NCBI RefSeq assembly: GCF_900119185.1
Contig: NZ_FPJE01000001.1
Coordinates: forward strand, 1 to 64,000
Reading direction: 5' to 3'
Length of the DNA: 64,000 bases
Source of the DNA: Sinomicrobium oceani
Lineage (GTDB): Bacteria > Bacteroidota > Bacteroidia > Flavobacteriales > Flavobacteriaceae
Part shown: one piece after another, positions 25,385-33,505 of the stretch
Layout of the letters: every line of letters starts with the position of its first letter
Numbering within the stretch: position 1 is the stretch's first letter
Made by a program: the position numbers and the translations under genes
Notes under the pieces: generated by a model
The model's input: only the letters and a program-made list of their open reading frames with translations
Database searches by the model: none
What the model was told of the DNA's origin: nothing

Positions 25385-25723
25385 AATATCACATTTTATC
25401 CCAAAAAATATATCTTATCGGTTTTATATTCTCCAAAAGACACTTTTAAAAGCACTAATATACCTATAAAGTTTCAAAATGCGATTTTACCGAAATATTT
25501 TTTAGGCTCCCCATGCGAAAGTACAGATACAGTAAGACCGGCGGTGGAGTATTTATCCTGTAGCAACCGGACAAAAGAATATACTTGGCTTGAAATTTCA
25601 GGCATAAAACTTTAAAATGGTATGATCGCGGAATACTTTAGGCAATATTGTACAAAAACATCTTCCCTTCACTTTTACCTATATGCATTATAATGTTATT
25701 TTTGCAACCGCAATACGAGATTT
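25385..25723. other. 339-base gap between divergent OmpA-type and prfC genes
   Basis: No convincing gene is seen. A weak 78-codon frame begins inside the OmpA gene start and has no family features. The only clear element is the prfC -7 box near the right end. AT-rich leader DNA fills the rest. Confidence 0.4.
25697..25704 (+). promoter_or_regulatory. -7 box of prfC
   Basis: TATTTTTG is an exact TAnnTTTG match 19 bases before ATG 25724; TTTT at 25673-25676 sits where a -33 element is expected. Confidence 0.5.
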
Positions 25724-27310
25724 ATGAGTTTAGTTAAAGAGATCAATAAGAGGAGAACCTTCGGAATCATTTCACACCCCGATGCGGGAAAAACCACATT
25801 AACAGAAAAGTTACTGCTTTTCGGGGGAGCGATACAGGAAGCCGGTGCCGTAAAAAGTAACAAGATCAAGAAGGGAGCGACGAGTGACTTTATGGAAATA
25901 GAAAGGCAGAGAGGTATCTCCGTAGCCACCTCCGTACTGGCCTTTAACTACAGGGATAAAAAAATAAATATTCTCGATACGCCCGGGCACAAGGATTTCG
26001 CTGAAGATACGTTCCGTACCCTCACTGCTGTAGACAGTGTGATCGTGGTGATCGATGTGGCAAAAGGGGTCGAGGAACAAACCGAAAAACTGGTCCAGGT
26101 GTGCCGTATGCGAAATATTCCCATGATCGTATTTATCAACAAGCTTGACCGGGAAGGAAAAGACGCCTTTGACCTCCTCGACGAGGTCGAACAGAAACTC
26201 GGATTACAGGTTACCCCACTCAGCTTCCCCATAGGTATGGGCTATGATTTCAAAGGGATTTACAATATCTGGGAAAAGAATATCAACCTCTTTAGCGGGG
26301 ACAGTAAAAAGAATATCGAAGAGACCATCGCTTTTGACCATGTAGAAGACCCGGAACTCGATCAGATTATCGGGGCACATGCTGCCGGGGCACTCCGCGA
26401 AAACCTGGAACTCGTACATGGTGTATATCCGGAATTCGATCGCGAAGCTTATCTTAAAGGAGAATTACAACCTGTGTTTTTCGGATCTGCTCTGAACAAT
26501 TTCGGAGTGCGGGAACTGCTGGACTGCTTTATCGAAATAGCGCCTTTTCCAAGGCCAAAACAAAGTGAAGAACGTCTGGTAAAACCGGAAGAAGAAACTT
26601 TTTCAGGATTCGTTTTTAAAATTCACGCGAACATGGATCCCAAACACAGGGACCGGCTTGCTTTTATCAAAATCGTTTCCGGAACCTTCGAAAGGAATAC
26701 CCCTTATCTACATGTAAGACACAACAAAAAACTCAAGTTTTCCAGTCCGAATGCTTTTTTTGCGGAAAAAAAGGAAATCGTGGATATCTCCTACGCCGGG
26801 GATATCGTGGGATTGCACGACACGGGAAACTTCAAGATCGGGGACACACTTACCGAAGGTGAAATCCTTAATTTCAAGGGTATCCCGAGTTTTTCCCCGG
26901 AACACTTCCGCTACATCAACAATGCCGACCCGATGAAAGCCAAACAACTGGCCAAAGGAATAGATCAGCTTATGGACGAAGGAGTCGCCCAGTTATTCAC
27001 ACTCCAACTCAACGGCCGTAAAGTGATAGGTACTGTAGGCGCACTGCAATACGAGGTTATACAATACCGGCTGGAGCACGAATACGGTGCAAAATGTACG
27101 TATGAAAACTTTCCCGTCCACAAGGCATGCTGGATAGAACCGGATGATCCCAAAAGCGAGGAATACACGGAATTCAAAAGAGTAAAACAAAAATTCCTTG
27201 CTACGGATAAACAGGGACAACTGGTATTTCTGGCCGATTCCTCCTTTTCCATACAGATGACACAACAGAAATACCCGTCCGTAAAACTGCATTTTTCATC
27301 GGAATATTAA
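25724..27310 (+). CDS. prfC: Peptide chain release factor 3
   Basis: 528 residues, standard RF3 length. It is a translational GTPase that removes RF1/RF2 from the ribosome after termination. GTPase motifs: HPDAGKTT (about 18-25), DTPGHKDF (about 86-93) and NKLD (about 140-143); QRGIS marks switch I. The order of N-terminal GTPase, beta-barrel (FVFKIHANMDPKHRDRLAF) and C-terminal domain is complete. It is a single gene with its own promoter. Confidence 0.97.
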   Translation: MSLVKEINKRRTFGIISHPDAGKTTLTEKLLLFGGAIQEAGAVKSNKIKKGATSDFMEIERQRGISVATSVLAFNYRDKKINILDTPGHKDFAEDTFRTLTAVDSVIVVIDVAKGVEEQTEKLVQVCRMRNIPMIVFINKLDREGKDAFDLLDEVEQKLGLQVTPLSFPIGMGYDFKGIYNIWEKNINLFSGDSKKNIEETIAFDHVEDPELDQIIGAHAAGALRENLELVHGVYPEFDREAYLKGELQPVFFGSALNNFGVRELLDCFIEIAPFPRPKQSEERLVKPEEETFSGFVFKIHANMDPKHRDRLAFIKIVSGTFERNTPYLHVRHNKKLKFSSPNAFFAEKKEIVDISYAGDIVGLHDTGNFKIGDTLTEGEILNFKGIPSFSPEHFRYINNADPMKAKQLAKGIDQLMDEGVAQLFTLQLNGRKVIGTVGALQYEVIQYRLEHEYGAKCTYENFPVHKACWIEPDDPKSEEYTEFKRVKQKFLATDKQGQLVFLADSSFSIQMTQQKYPSVKLHFSSEY

Positions 27311-27563
27311 CGGGTAGAATAAACGAGTGACACATTTCCGAGTTGTGAAAATCGATTCGGGATATAAGAGTTAAGCAGCTTTCGGGACTATGCCGGGATT
27401 CCGGTATAGCTCTGAAATTTCAGTGCGAATTCGCTATAATATTTTCAGGGGACCATCGCGCTCAAGACTCAATCTTCTTATAATTCCTCTCTTTTTCATA
27501 TGTCAAAACCTGTTTTTATTCCTTAAATATCTGGGCAGTTCCGTTTAACTTCAAATGAAAATA
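27311..27563. other. Intergenic gap behind prfC with one hairpin
   Basis: CTATGCCGG-GATT-CCGGTATAG (27388-27409, one G-U pair) forms a 9-bp stem without a T run. The rest changes rightward to AT-rich DNA that leads into the two-gene module. No gene seen. Confidence 0.4.
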
Positions 27564-28112
27564 TTATAAGTTCAATAAATCTGGATAGGTTTCAATAATC
27601 ATTTCAGTAATATTATTTTCATGAACCTTTAAATCCCCACCAATATTCCGGTTCAGTAAAAGATAGGAACTTGTATCCACAAACGATTTATGCATAAAAG
27701 TCTTGTTACCAATTAATTGTGGAATATGATATCGATATAACCTATATCGTTGATTATTTCTATAACTTTCAACTTTTTGAGCCCTTACATCTATTGTCCT
27801 AGATCCGATAAAACCGAATGAAGCATATGGAAAATCCTTCAGGAGTATAGGAATTACCTTGGCGCATGTCACTAATATATTATTCACATCTCCTTTATTG
27901 ACAACATTTGAGAACTTCCCTTCACTTCTTCTATCTTTTTTCGCATAGAATTTTACTGCAAAAAAATCATACTTATGATAATCGGCATTGATTATATAAT
28001 GCAATTGGGTTCTCGGAGAATGAAATTTATAAACATATCTTTTGCAGTGATATGTATTTTCAGGGTGAGTTTGGATAAATTTAATAGAATAACCGGATAC
28101 AGTTAATTTCAT
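27564..28112 (-). CDS. Unknown AT-rich protein, second gene of a coupled pair
   Basis: 182 residues without signal peptide or membrane segments; basic overall and rich in Tyr, Lys, Asn and His. I do not recognise the family. NILVTCAKVIPILLKDFPYASFGFIGSRT (about 75-104) looks like an amphipathic helix followed by a beta strand ending in a GSRT loop, a layout also seen in DUF6934-type proteins of Flavobacteria, which carry a similar late ...YRLYR stretch. Base use is far more AT-rich than the neighbouring core genes. Its ATG overlaps the stop of the upstream small gene (TAATG), so the two are translated together. Confidence 0.72.
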   Translation of the reverse strand: MKLTVSGYSIKFIQTHPENTYHCKRYVYKFHSPRTQLHYIINADYHKYDFFAVKFYAKKDRRSEGKFSNVVNKGDVNNILVTCAKVIPILLKDFPYASFGFIGSRTIDVRAQKVESYRNNQRYRLYRYHIPQLIGNKTFMHKSFVDTSSYLLLNRNIGGDLKVHENNITEMIIETYPDLLNL

Positions 28113-28297
28113 TACGGAAGTAAAAGAGGAGTATTCTTACTGTCACAATTTTCTTCTTGTCCCTCTTTTAAATGATCCTTTAGGTTTATTTTCATTCTCA
28201 TTACAGCCTTTAAAGATCGCCATCGAAGTCTTTCTCCTTTGGATTTTGAGAAATCAAAAGATGTTTTTTTCGATCTTATGGAGGTGTTCTTAGCCAT
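28112..28297 (-). CDS. Small basic protein, first gene of a coupled pair
   Basis: 61 residues, strongly basic in the first 45 (MAKNTSIRSKKTSFDFSKS, then GERLRWRSLKAVMRMK) with an acidic, uncharged end. No family recognised. The order small basic gene followed by a larger one, with a one-base TAATG overlap, is the layout of many two-gene toxin-antitoxin or regulator-effector units, but nothing in the sequence proves that. The small size makes the call less sure than for its partner; the overlap is the best support. Confidence 0.5.
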   Translation of the reverse strand: MAKNTSIRSKKTSFDFSKSKGERLRWRSLKAVMRMKINLKDHLKEGQEENCDSKNTPLLLP

Positions 28298-28427
28298 TTT
28301 CAGGTATTTTACATCAACAAAAATATAAAAGATTATATTCCTGGTGTCCTTACATCTATACTTTTAAATTATAAAAATCTACTAATCAATAGACTACAAC
28401 TATTAACAAGATAACATTTCCCAAAAA

Positions 28428-29162
28428 TCAAAGCCTTCCTACGCGCAACATAATAGGGAAAGTCACCGTCTTGGTATCAAAGCCTTCCCAACTTTGTTTG
28501 AGTGTCTCGCTGATCAGGGTTATCGGGTTCTCTCCCCGGTCACGCATATAATGTTTTACGGCAGACCAGGTTTCCAGATACCCCATGAGTTGCTCCAGGG
28601 TCCATTGATATTCATCGTGGAATACGGGTGTCTTTTCTTCATGAAAAGGAAAGGGAATGGTTTTATAAAGGTCTTCGATATATTTTCTTTCCGGGTCCCA
28701 GTACGGGCCTACAATATCCGAATACAGTTTTTGTATCACTTTATCCGTGCTTTCATCCACCTGTAAAAGTGCATATCCCACTATGGCCAGCACCCCATCT
28801 TCACGAAGCGTACGTCTGACTTCGGCATAAAACGCGTCAAAATCGAACCAGTGTATAGCCTGTGCCACAGTGATCAGATCGAACTGCGAGGCATCGAAAG
28901 AAGTTTTCTCGGCCTGCTCCGTTCTATACTGTATATTGTTTTTGGGCGTGGCATTTCTGAGCTGGTTCTCACTGAGATCCGTAGCATAGACTTCATCGAA
29001 ATATGCGGCCAGTTTCACAGCAAGCTGTCCGTTGCCTGTACCGCAATCCCAGGCACATTGCTGTCTTTTCGTCAGAGATACGAGATAGGATATCAGTTCC
29101 GAGCGGTATCCAGGGCGGAATTTCGAATAACTATCGGAATGTCCGGAAAAATTATCTTTCAT
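28428..29162 (-). CDS. Class I SAM-dependent methyltransferase
   Basis: 244 residues from ATG 29162 (the in-frame TTG 29174 is less likely). Family start MKDNFSGHSDSYSKFRPGY, SAM site WDCGTGNGQLAVKLA (about 38-52), acidic loop ATDLSENQL and the post-II motif QAIHWFDFDAFYAEVRR (about 104-120) fit the methyltransferase type 11 / Tam-like group. The methyl acceptor is unknown. It lies at the outer end of the leftward arm of the polysaccharide locus, 34 bases downstream of the epimerase gene, but similar genes also occur alone. Confidence 0.88.
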   Translation of the reverse strand: MKDNFSGHSDSYSKFRPGYRSELISYLVSLTKRQQCAWDCGTGNGQLAVKLAAYFDEVYATDLSENQLRNATPKNNIQYRTEQAEKTSFDASQFDLITVAQAIHWFDFDAFYAEVRRTLREDGVLAIVGYALLQVDESTDKVIQKLYSDIVGPYWDPERKYIEDLYKTIPFPFHEEKTPVFHDEYQWTLEQLMGYLETWSAVKHYMRDRGENPITLISETLKQSWEGFDTKTVTFPIMLRVGRL

Positions 29163-29196
29163 AACACTTTCCAAAATTTCGTTATACTTTCTTTGT

Positions 29197-30153
29197 TCAA
29201 AGATTCAAAAAATTATCCCTGTACCAGCTCACTTGCTTTGCCAGGCCTTCTTCAAAAGACGTAGAAGGGTTATATTCCAGCAATTTACGGGCCTTATCGA
29301 TCAGGGCTGTTGTTCGCAACTGGTCGCCAGGACGCGGAGGAGTTTTTTCGATCTTTGCCTTTTTCCCGGTGATCCGCTCGATCAGGGCAATTCCTTCTCC
29401 TGTGGTGTATTCCTTATCCGAGCCAATATTTATAATTTCGCCCGACACCTGCGCTTCCCTGCCGATAACGGCAGCAATTCCATCGATAATATCCCCGACA
29501 TAGGTAAAACTTCTGGAGTGTTTTTCACTCCCTTCGAAAAGCGGAAAATATTTTTCTTCATAAATCGATTTAATAAGCTTGGTGTACAACTTTTCCGGCC
29601 GTTCTCTCGGGCCGTATACGGAGTATAAACGAAGGGAACAAGCCCTGAGTTTACCGACACGCTGTTCTCCCAAAACCAATTGTTCCGCTGCAAGTTTGGT
29701 GGTCCCGTAAAAAGATATGGGTTCGGGTACGGCAGATTCGGGCAGTGTAGCTTCCTTTCCGTAAACAGAAGACGTCGCTATATTGACAAACAACTCTATA
29801 TCCCTGTTTTCCGAAATCACCCAATTCAACAGGTTCTGGGTTGCAAAAATATTATTCCTCACATATTCTTGGAGGGAAACATCAGGAGATATTCCCGGTT
29901 GTGCTGCAAAATGAAATACATAATCCATCCCTCCTTTCAGTGTTCCCGTAAGCGAACCGGTAAGATCGGCTTCCGTAAAATGTACTCCTGCAGCAGTTAT
30001 AGCTTCCACATTTCTCTTTTTGAGCGTAACATCGTAATAATCCGAAAAATTATCTACTCCGTAAACTTCATGACCTTCGGCAGACAAACGCTCCGAAAGA
30101 TGCGAACCTATAAATCCGGCAGCACCGGTTACCAAAATATTCTTTTTTACCAT
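29197..30153 (-). CDS. NAD-dependent nucleotide-sugar epimerase/dehydratase
   Basis: 318 residues, extended SDR. GAAGFIGS (10-17) binds NAD; Ser128/129 in ATSSVYG, Tyr149 and Lys153 in SFYGTTK form the catalytic set; HFAAQPGISPDV follows the pattern of UDP-glucuronate/UDP-glucose 4-epimerases and their GDP-sugar relatives. It supplies an activated sugar for the adjacent glycosyltransferases. The exact sugar cannot be read from the sequence. The upstream glycosyltransferase ends three bases before this ATG, so the two are one operon. Confidence 0.92.
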   Translation of the reverse strand: MVKKNILVTGAAGFIGSHLSERLSAEGHEVYGVDNFSDYYDVTLKKRNVEAITAAGVHFTEADLTGSLTGTLKGGMDYVFHFAAQPGISPDVSLQEYVRNNIFATQNLLNWVISENRDIELFVNIATSSVYGKEATLPESAVPEPISFYGTTKLAAEQLVLGEQRVGKLRACSLRLYSVYGPRERPEKLYTKLIKSIYEEKYFPLFEGSEKHSRSFTYVGDIIDGIAAVIGREAQVSGEIINIGSDKEYTTGEGIALIERITGKKAKIEKTPPRPGDQLRTTALIDKARKLLEYNPSTSFEEGLAKQVSWYRDNFLNL

Positions 30154-30156
30154 CTG

Positions 30157-30981
30157 TTATGCTTCTTTCCTGATACCAAAATTTGTCCATATACACTTAC
30201 TCTCCCTGGTATGTTTCCGGATAGCCTGATTTTTTGCTATGGATTCCGGGGTTTTATATCCCCGGGCATGATCCAGGTGTACACATATGGCACTGTAACG
30301 TATCTGTTTCCCCCTGATCCCGTAATTCATCAATCGCTCTCCCAACTCGCGATCCTGTCCGCCATACTGCATACGTTCGTCAAAACCGTTCACAGCCACA
30401 ATATCCTTTTTCCATCCGGAAGCATTATGTCCGTTCCAGGTAGCTCCCGTCGGAGTAACCTTATTCAGTAACCTGGCCTTGAAGCCCGCCGAGGTCAGCT
30501 TGTTATTCTTAAAAGAAGATTTCAATCCGTTTGCTTTGAGCCATTGCACATCAAAACAACGTCCGGCTTCGATGTCTTCCCGGGAGATCGCTTCGGATAT
30601 CGGCATCGGTAACATAAAATATCCGCCCGAAAGAAAATATCCTTCCTCCATATATTCCGCATGAACTTCCAGGAAATCTTTCCTCGGAACACAATCCCCG
30701 TCACTCATAACGATATATTCCGCAGCACATCGTTCTACAGCTTTATTGAGTATTCTCGACTTCTGAAAACCTTCATCTTCCTGCCATACATGGATTATCG
30801 GGTAAAAAACCTCCGCCTGCATACGATCGAGCAGCGCTTTGGTGGAAGGCCGTGACCCGTCATCGGCAATGACCATTTCAAAATCTCTGAATGTCTGTGC
30901 ATTATATCCCCACAAGACTTTTTCGAGCCAGGCTTCTGCATTGTAGGTACTTATGATTACCGAAATCTTCTTGTCGCGCAT
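30157..30981 (-). CDS. Family 2 glycosyltransferase
   Basis: 274 residues. GT-A core: SVIISTYNAEAWLEKVL (about 7-23), IADDGSRP and the metal-binding MSDGDCVPRKDF (Asp94, Asp96). The C-terminal galactosyltransferase-like segment GWKKDIVAVNGFDERMQYGGQDRELGERL gives the acceptor-side motif with E/D pairs. It is expected to work at the inner face of the cytoplasmic membrane on a lipid or LPS core acceptor. It is the first gene of the leftward arm; a TACTTTTG -7 box lies 24 bases upstream of ATG. Confidence 0.92.
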   Translation of the reverse strand: MRDKKISVIISTYNAEAWLEKVLWGYNAQTFRDFEMVIADDGSRPSTKALLDRMQAEVFYPIIHVWQEDEGFQKSRILNKAVERCAAEYIVMSDGDCVPRKDFLEVHAEYMEEGYFLSGGYFMLPMPISEAISREDIEAGRCFDVQWLKANGLKSSFKNNKLTSAGFKARLLNKVTPTGATWNGHNASGWKKDIVAVNGFDERMQYGGQDRELGERLMNYGIRGKQIRYSAICVHLDHARGYKTPESIAKNQAIRKHTRESKCIWTNFGIRKEA

Positions 30982-31005
30982 CCTTTGGAATTATCTAAAT
31001 AATGG

Positions 31006-31035
31006 CAAAAGTATGAATACAGATATATATCTTTG
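31006..31035. promoter_or_regulatory. Divergent promoter pair between the glycosyltransferase arms
   Basis: On the minus strand TACTTTTG (31013-31006) serves the gene at 30981; on the plus strand TATCTTTG (31028-31035) serves the gene at 31109. Both are exact TAnnTTTG matches and only 14 bases apart. Confidence 0.5.
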
Positions 31036-31108
31036 CCCCGGAAACTGTTTTAAATTTATTTTTTTATCGTTTCCGAACATCAAAATACGTATTTTATTTT
31101 AATATGTC

Positions 31109-31861
31109 ATGGCCGGACTTACCATAATCATACCTACATTAAATGAAGAGGAGTTTATTGAACAAGCCATCATGTCCGCTTCTTTTGCCGATGAAATATT
31201 GATTATCGATTCGTTCAGCCGGGACCGTACACTCGACATCGCAAAAAAACATCGGGTTACGGTCTGTCAGAGAGCATTTGATAATTTTTCCAGCCAGAAA
31301 AACTATGCCATAGACCGTGCTTCACACGAGTGGATATTCATTCTCGATGCCGATGAGGTTATTATTCCCGAGCTACAGAAAGAGATTGCTTCCGAAATCC
31401 GGAAAGCGGAACCCCATAAAGCGTACGAGGTAAAAACCGTTCGTATGTTCATGGGAAGGCAAATGAAATACGGAACGGCAAAGAATGACACCAAAACCTT
31501 ATTATTTCAAAAACAACATGCCCGATTCGGTGCCAAACTGGTTCATGAAAACCTGGTTGTCGAGGGTTCCAGAGGGGCTTTAAAGCATTATATCCTGCAT
31601 TATACCTACAGGGGATTCGATCATTTCGTCAGCAAAAAGAACCATTATGCCTGGTTGCAGGCCAGGGAAATGTTTGACAAAGGAAAAAAAGCCAATATCT
31701 TTCACATCCTGGTAAAACCTCCTTTTCGCTTTTTCAGCGAATACATTCTTAAAAGAGGTTTTATGGATGGTTTCCCCGGTTTTGTCAATGCTTATATTAA
31801 TTCTTACGGTGTGATGACCCGTTACATAAAACTATGGCTGTTGCAACATCAACAAAAATAA
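31109..31861 (+). CDS. Family 2 glycosyltransferase (WaaE/KdtX-like)
   Basis: 250 residues. LTIIIPTLNEEEFIEQAI (about 4-21), IIDSFSRDRT and WIFILDADEVI (Asp80, Asp82) are the motifs of the LPS-core beta-1,4-glucosyltransferase WaaE group, as are NFSSQKNYAI (about 59-68) and the basic, amphipathic end KPPFRFFSEYILKRGFMDG. It adds a hexose to the LPS core or another lipid-linked acceptor at the cytoplasmic membrane. It heads the rightward arm and is followed by a second glycosyltransferase after 31 bases. Confidence 0.9.
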   Translation: MAGLTIIIPTLNEEEFIEQAIMSASFADEILIIDSFSRDRTLDIAKKHRVTVCQRAFDNFSSQKNYAIDRASHEWIFILDADEVIIPELQKEIASEIRKAEPHKAYEVKTVRMFMGRQMKYGTAKNDTKTLLFQKQHARFGAKLVHENLVVEGSRGALKHYILHYTYRGFDHFVSKKNHYAWLQAREMFDKGKKANIFHILVKPPFRFFSEYILKRGFMDGFPGFVNAYINSYGVMTRYIKLWLLQHQQK

Positions 31862-31892
31862 AATGACGTTTTTCAACCTGTAAACCACATTT

Positions 31893-32726
31893 ATGAAAGC
31901 CAAAGAATATCCTGTTTCAGTTTTTCACGCCTTGAGGCTGTCCATGCTTCCGGCACGAAAACTGAGGGAAGTCTCCGACAATAACCTCCCGGTTATCGTC
32001 TCGCTTACATCAATTCCTTCCAGAATTCATAAAATACACCTTACCATCAGGAGTATTCTGGCCCAGGCAAGACAGCCCGAAAAGATCATTTTATGGTTGC
32101 ACGAAGCCATGAAAGGTACGCTACCCGATTCGCTGACCCGGCTGGAAGGCGATGTCTTTCACATCCGGTTTTCTCCGTTGACCTGTTCTCATAAAAAACT
32201 GATACATACCCTTCAGGAATATCCCGATAAAATCGTAATCACCTGCGATGACGACTTTATATATGCGCCCGACTGGGTGTATCAGCTCTACCGGGAACAC
32301 CTCAAATATCCGGAAAGTATTATCGGTAACCAGACCAGGTACATCAGATATGATGAACATGGTGTGCTGTTGCCATACAAGTCGTGGACATACCCCGATA
32401 AAGAGGCTGTTGTCCAGGAGAAAGTCCTTCCGATAGGCGCAGAAGGAGTTTTGTATCCTCCCCATTGTTTATCTGAAGAAGTTACCGATATCGATCTCTT
32501 CCTGAAATTATCGCCAAAAGCCGATGACCTTTGGTTCAAATGCATGTCATTACTCCACGGTACGGTCTCCCGGCAGGCTTCAAGTCCGCCACGAAAAGCT
32601 ATTCCCGTGATCGGAACCCAGACCGTTTCTTTGAAAAAGGAAAATGTACATAGGGATAAAAACCGGGAACAATGGCAGACGTTAACCGACTATTTCAACC
32701 TGAAATTAGACCGTACTACTGTTTAA
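31893..32726 (+). CDS. Putative glycosyltransferase, GT-A type
   Basis: 277 residues. IVSLTSIPSRIHKIHLTIRSILAQ (about 35-58) is a GT-A start, and ITCDDDFIYAPDWVYQLY (Asp119-121) gives a metal site DDD followed by the usual aromatic helix. The family is found in capsule and LPS clusters without a firm numeric class. DIDLFLKLSPKADDLWFK (about 195-212) carries the second acidic cluster that in this group aligns with the catalytic base. It probably adds a sugar to the same glycan as its neighbours. It ends 17 bases before the Sua5 gene. Confidence 0.85.
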   Translation: MKAKEYPVSVFHALRLSMLPARKLREVSDNNLPVIVSLTSIPSRIHKIHLTIRSILAQARQPEKIILWLHEAMKGTLPDSLTRLEGDVFHIRFSPLTCSHKKLIHTLQEYPDKIVITCDDDFIYAPDWVYQLYREHLKYPESIIGNQTRYIRYDEHGVLLPYKSWTYPDKEAVVQEKVLPIGAEGVLYPPHCLSEEVTDIDLFLKLSPKADDLWFKCMSLLHGTVSRQASSPPRKAIPVIGTQTVSLKKENVHRDKNREQWQTLTDYFNLKLDRTTV

Positions 32727-32743
32727 TATATGCTCTCCATAAC

Positions 32744-33304
32744 ATGCAAGACGAAATCAATACAGCTGTAGCTACGCTGAAACAGGGAGGACTCCTCCTC
32801 TACCCCACGGATACCGTCTGGGGCATCGGTTGTGATGCTACCGACGAAGAAGCCGTAGCCAGAGTCTACGAACTGAAGAAACGGCCAGATGCCAAAGCCC
32901 TGATATGCCTGGTTTCCGACGTTCCCATGCTGGAAAAATACATCCCCAAGATTGCCGATGTCACCTACGATGTCATAGACCTTGCAACACGTCCCACAAC
33001 GATCATATACGATAATCCCAAGGGAATTGCTGCTAATCTTGTTGCTCCCGATAATACCCTGGCTATTCGTGTAGCCTCCGATGTCTTCTGCCAGAGACTC
33101 ATCCGGAAATTCGGCAAGCCATTAGTTTCCACTTCGGCCAATATAAGTGGTGCGCCCACCCCGCAATCTTATACCGAAATCAGCAATGAAATTTTAAAAG
33201 GTGTGGACTATGTAGTAAATTTACACCGGGAAACAGGCGGAGGCCAACCGTCCTCTATTATTAAGATCAGCAAAGACGGTGTCGTAAAGATTATCCGCAA
33301 ATAA
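32744..33304 (+). CDS. Threonylcarbamoyl-AMP synthase (Sua5/YciO/YrdC)
   Basis: 186 residues from ATG 32744; the in-frame ATG at 32672 would overlap the glycosyltransferase gene and add 24 unrelated residues. LKQGGLLLYPTDTVWGIGCDA (about 13-33), KRPDAKALICLV and PLVSTSANISGAP (about 127-139) are the ATP/threonine-binding motifs. The enzyme makes threonylcarbamoyl-AMP for the t6A37 base of ANN-decoding tRNAs. Short YrdC-only form, without the Sua5 C-terminal domain. Its place behind the glycosyltransferases appears to be chance or read-through. Confidence 0.9.
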   Translation: MQDEINTAVATLKQGGLLLYPTDTVWGIGCDATDEEAVARVYELKKRPDAKALICLVSDVPMLEKYIPKIADVTYDVIDLATRPTTIIYDNPKGIAANLVAPDNTLAIRVASDVFCQRLIRKFGKPLVSTSANISGAPTPQSYTEISNEILKGVDYVVNLHRETGGGQPSSIIKISKDGVVKIIRK

Positions 33305-33505
33305 TATATGTACCACAAATATACCTACCCGTTGATAAGGCAACCGCGATATACCGCCGGTATGGTATGCTCCGGAAAATAAACCAAGGAATACAGTACG
33401 GTGAGCGATTTTACACAAACGGGCATAATAAAGCAGAATAGTTCCGCAGCAGATCGGTGATCAGCAATACAAAATCTGTAGCGGTGATAAAAATTCAGAA
33501 TAAAA

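Noticed and set aside
25379-25615. 78-codon frame in the prfC-OmpA gap
   Set aside because: Starts inside the OmpA-type gene on the opposite strand and shows no family motif or promoter.
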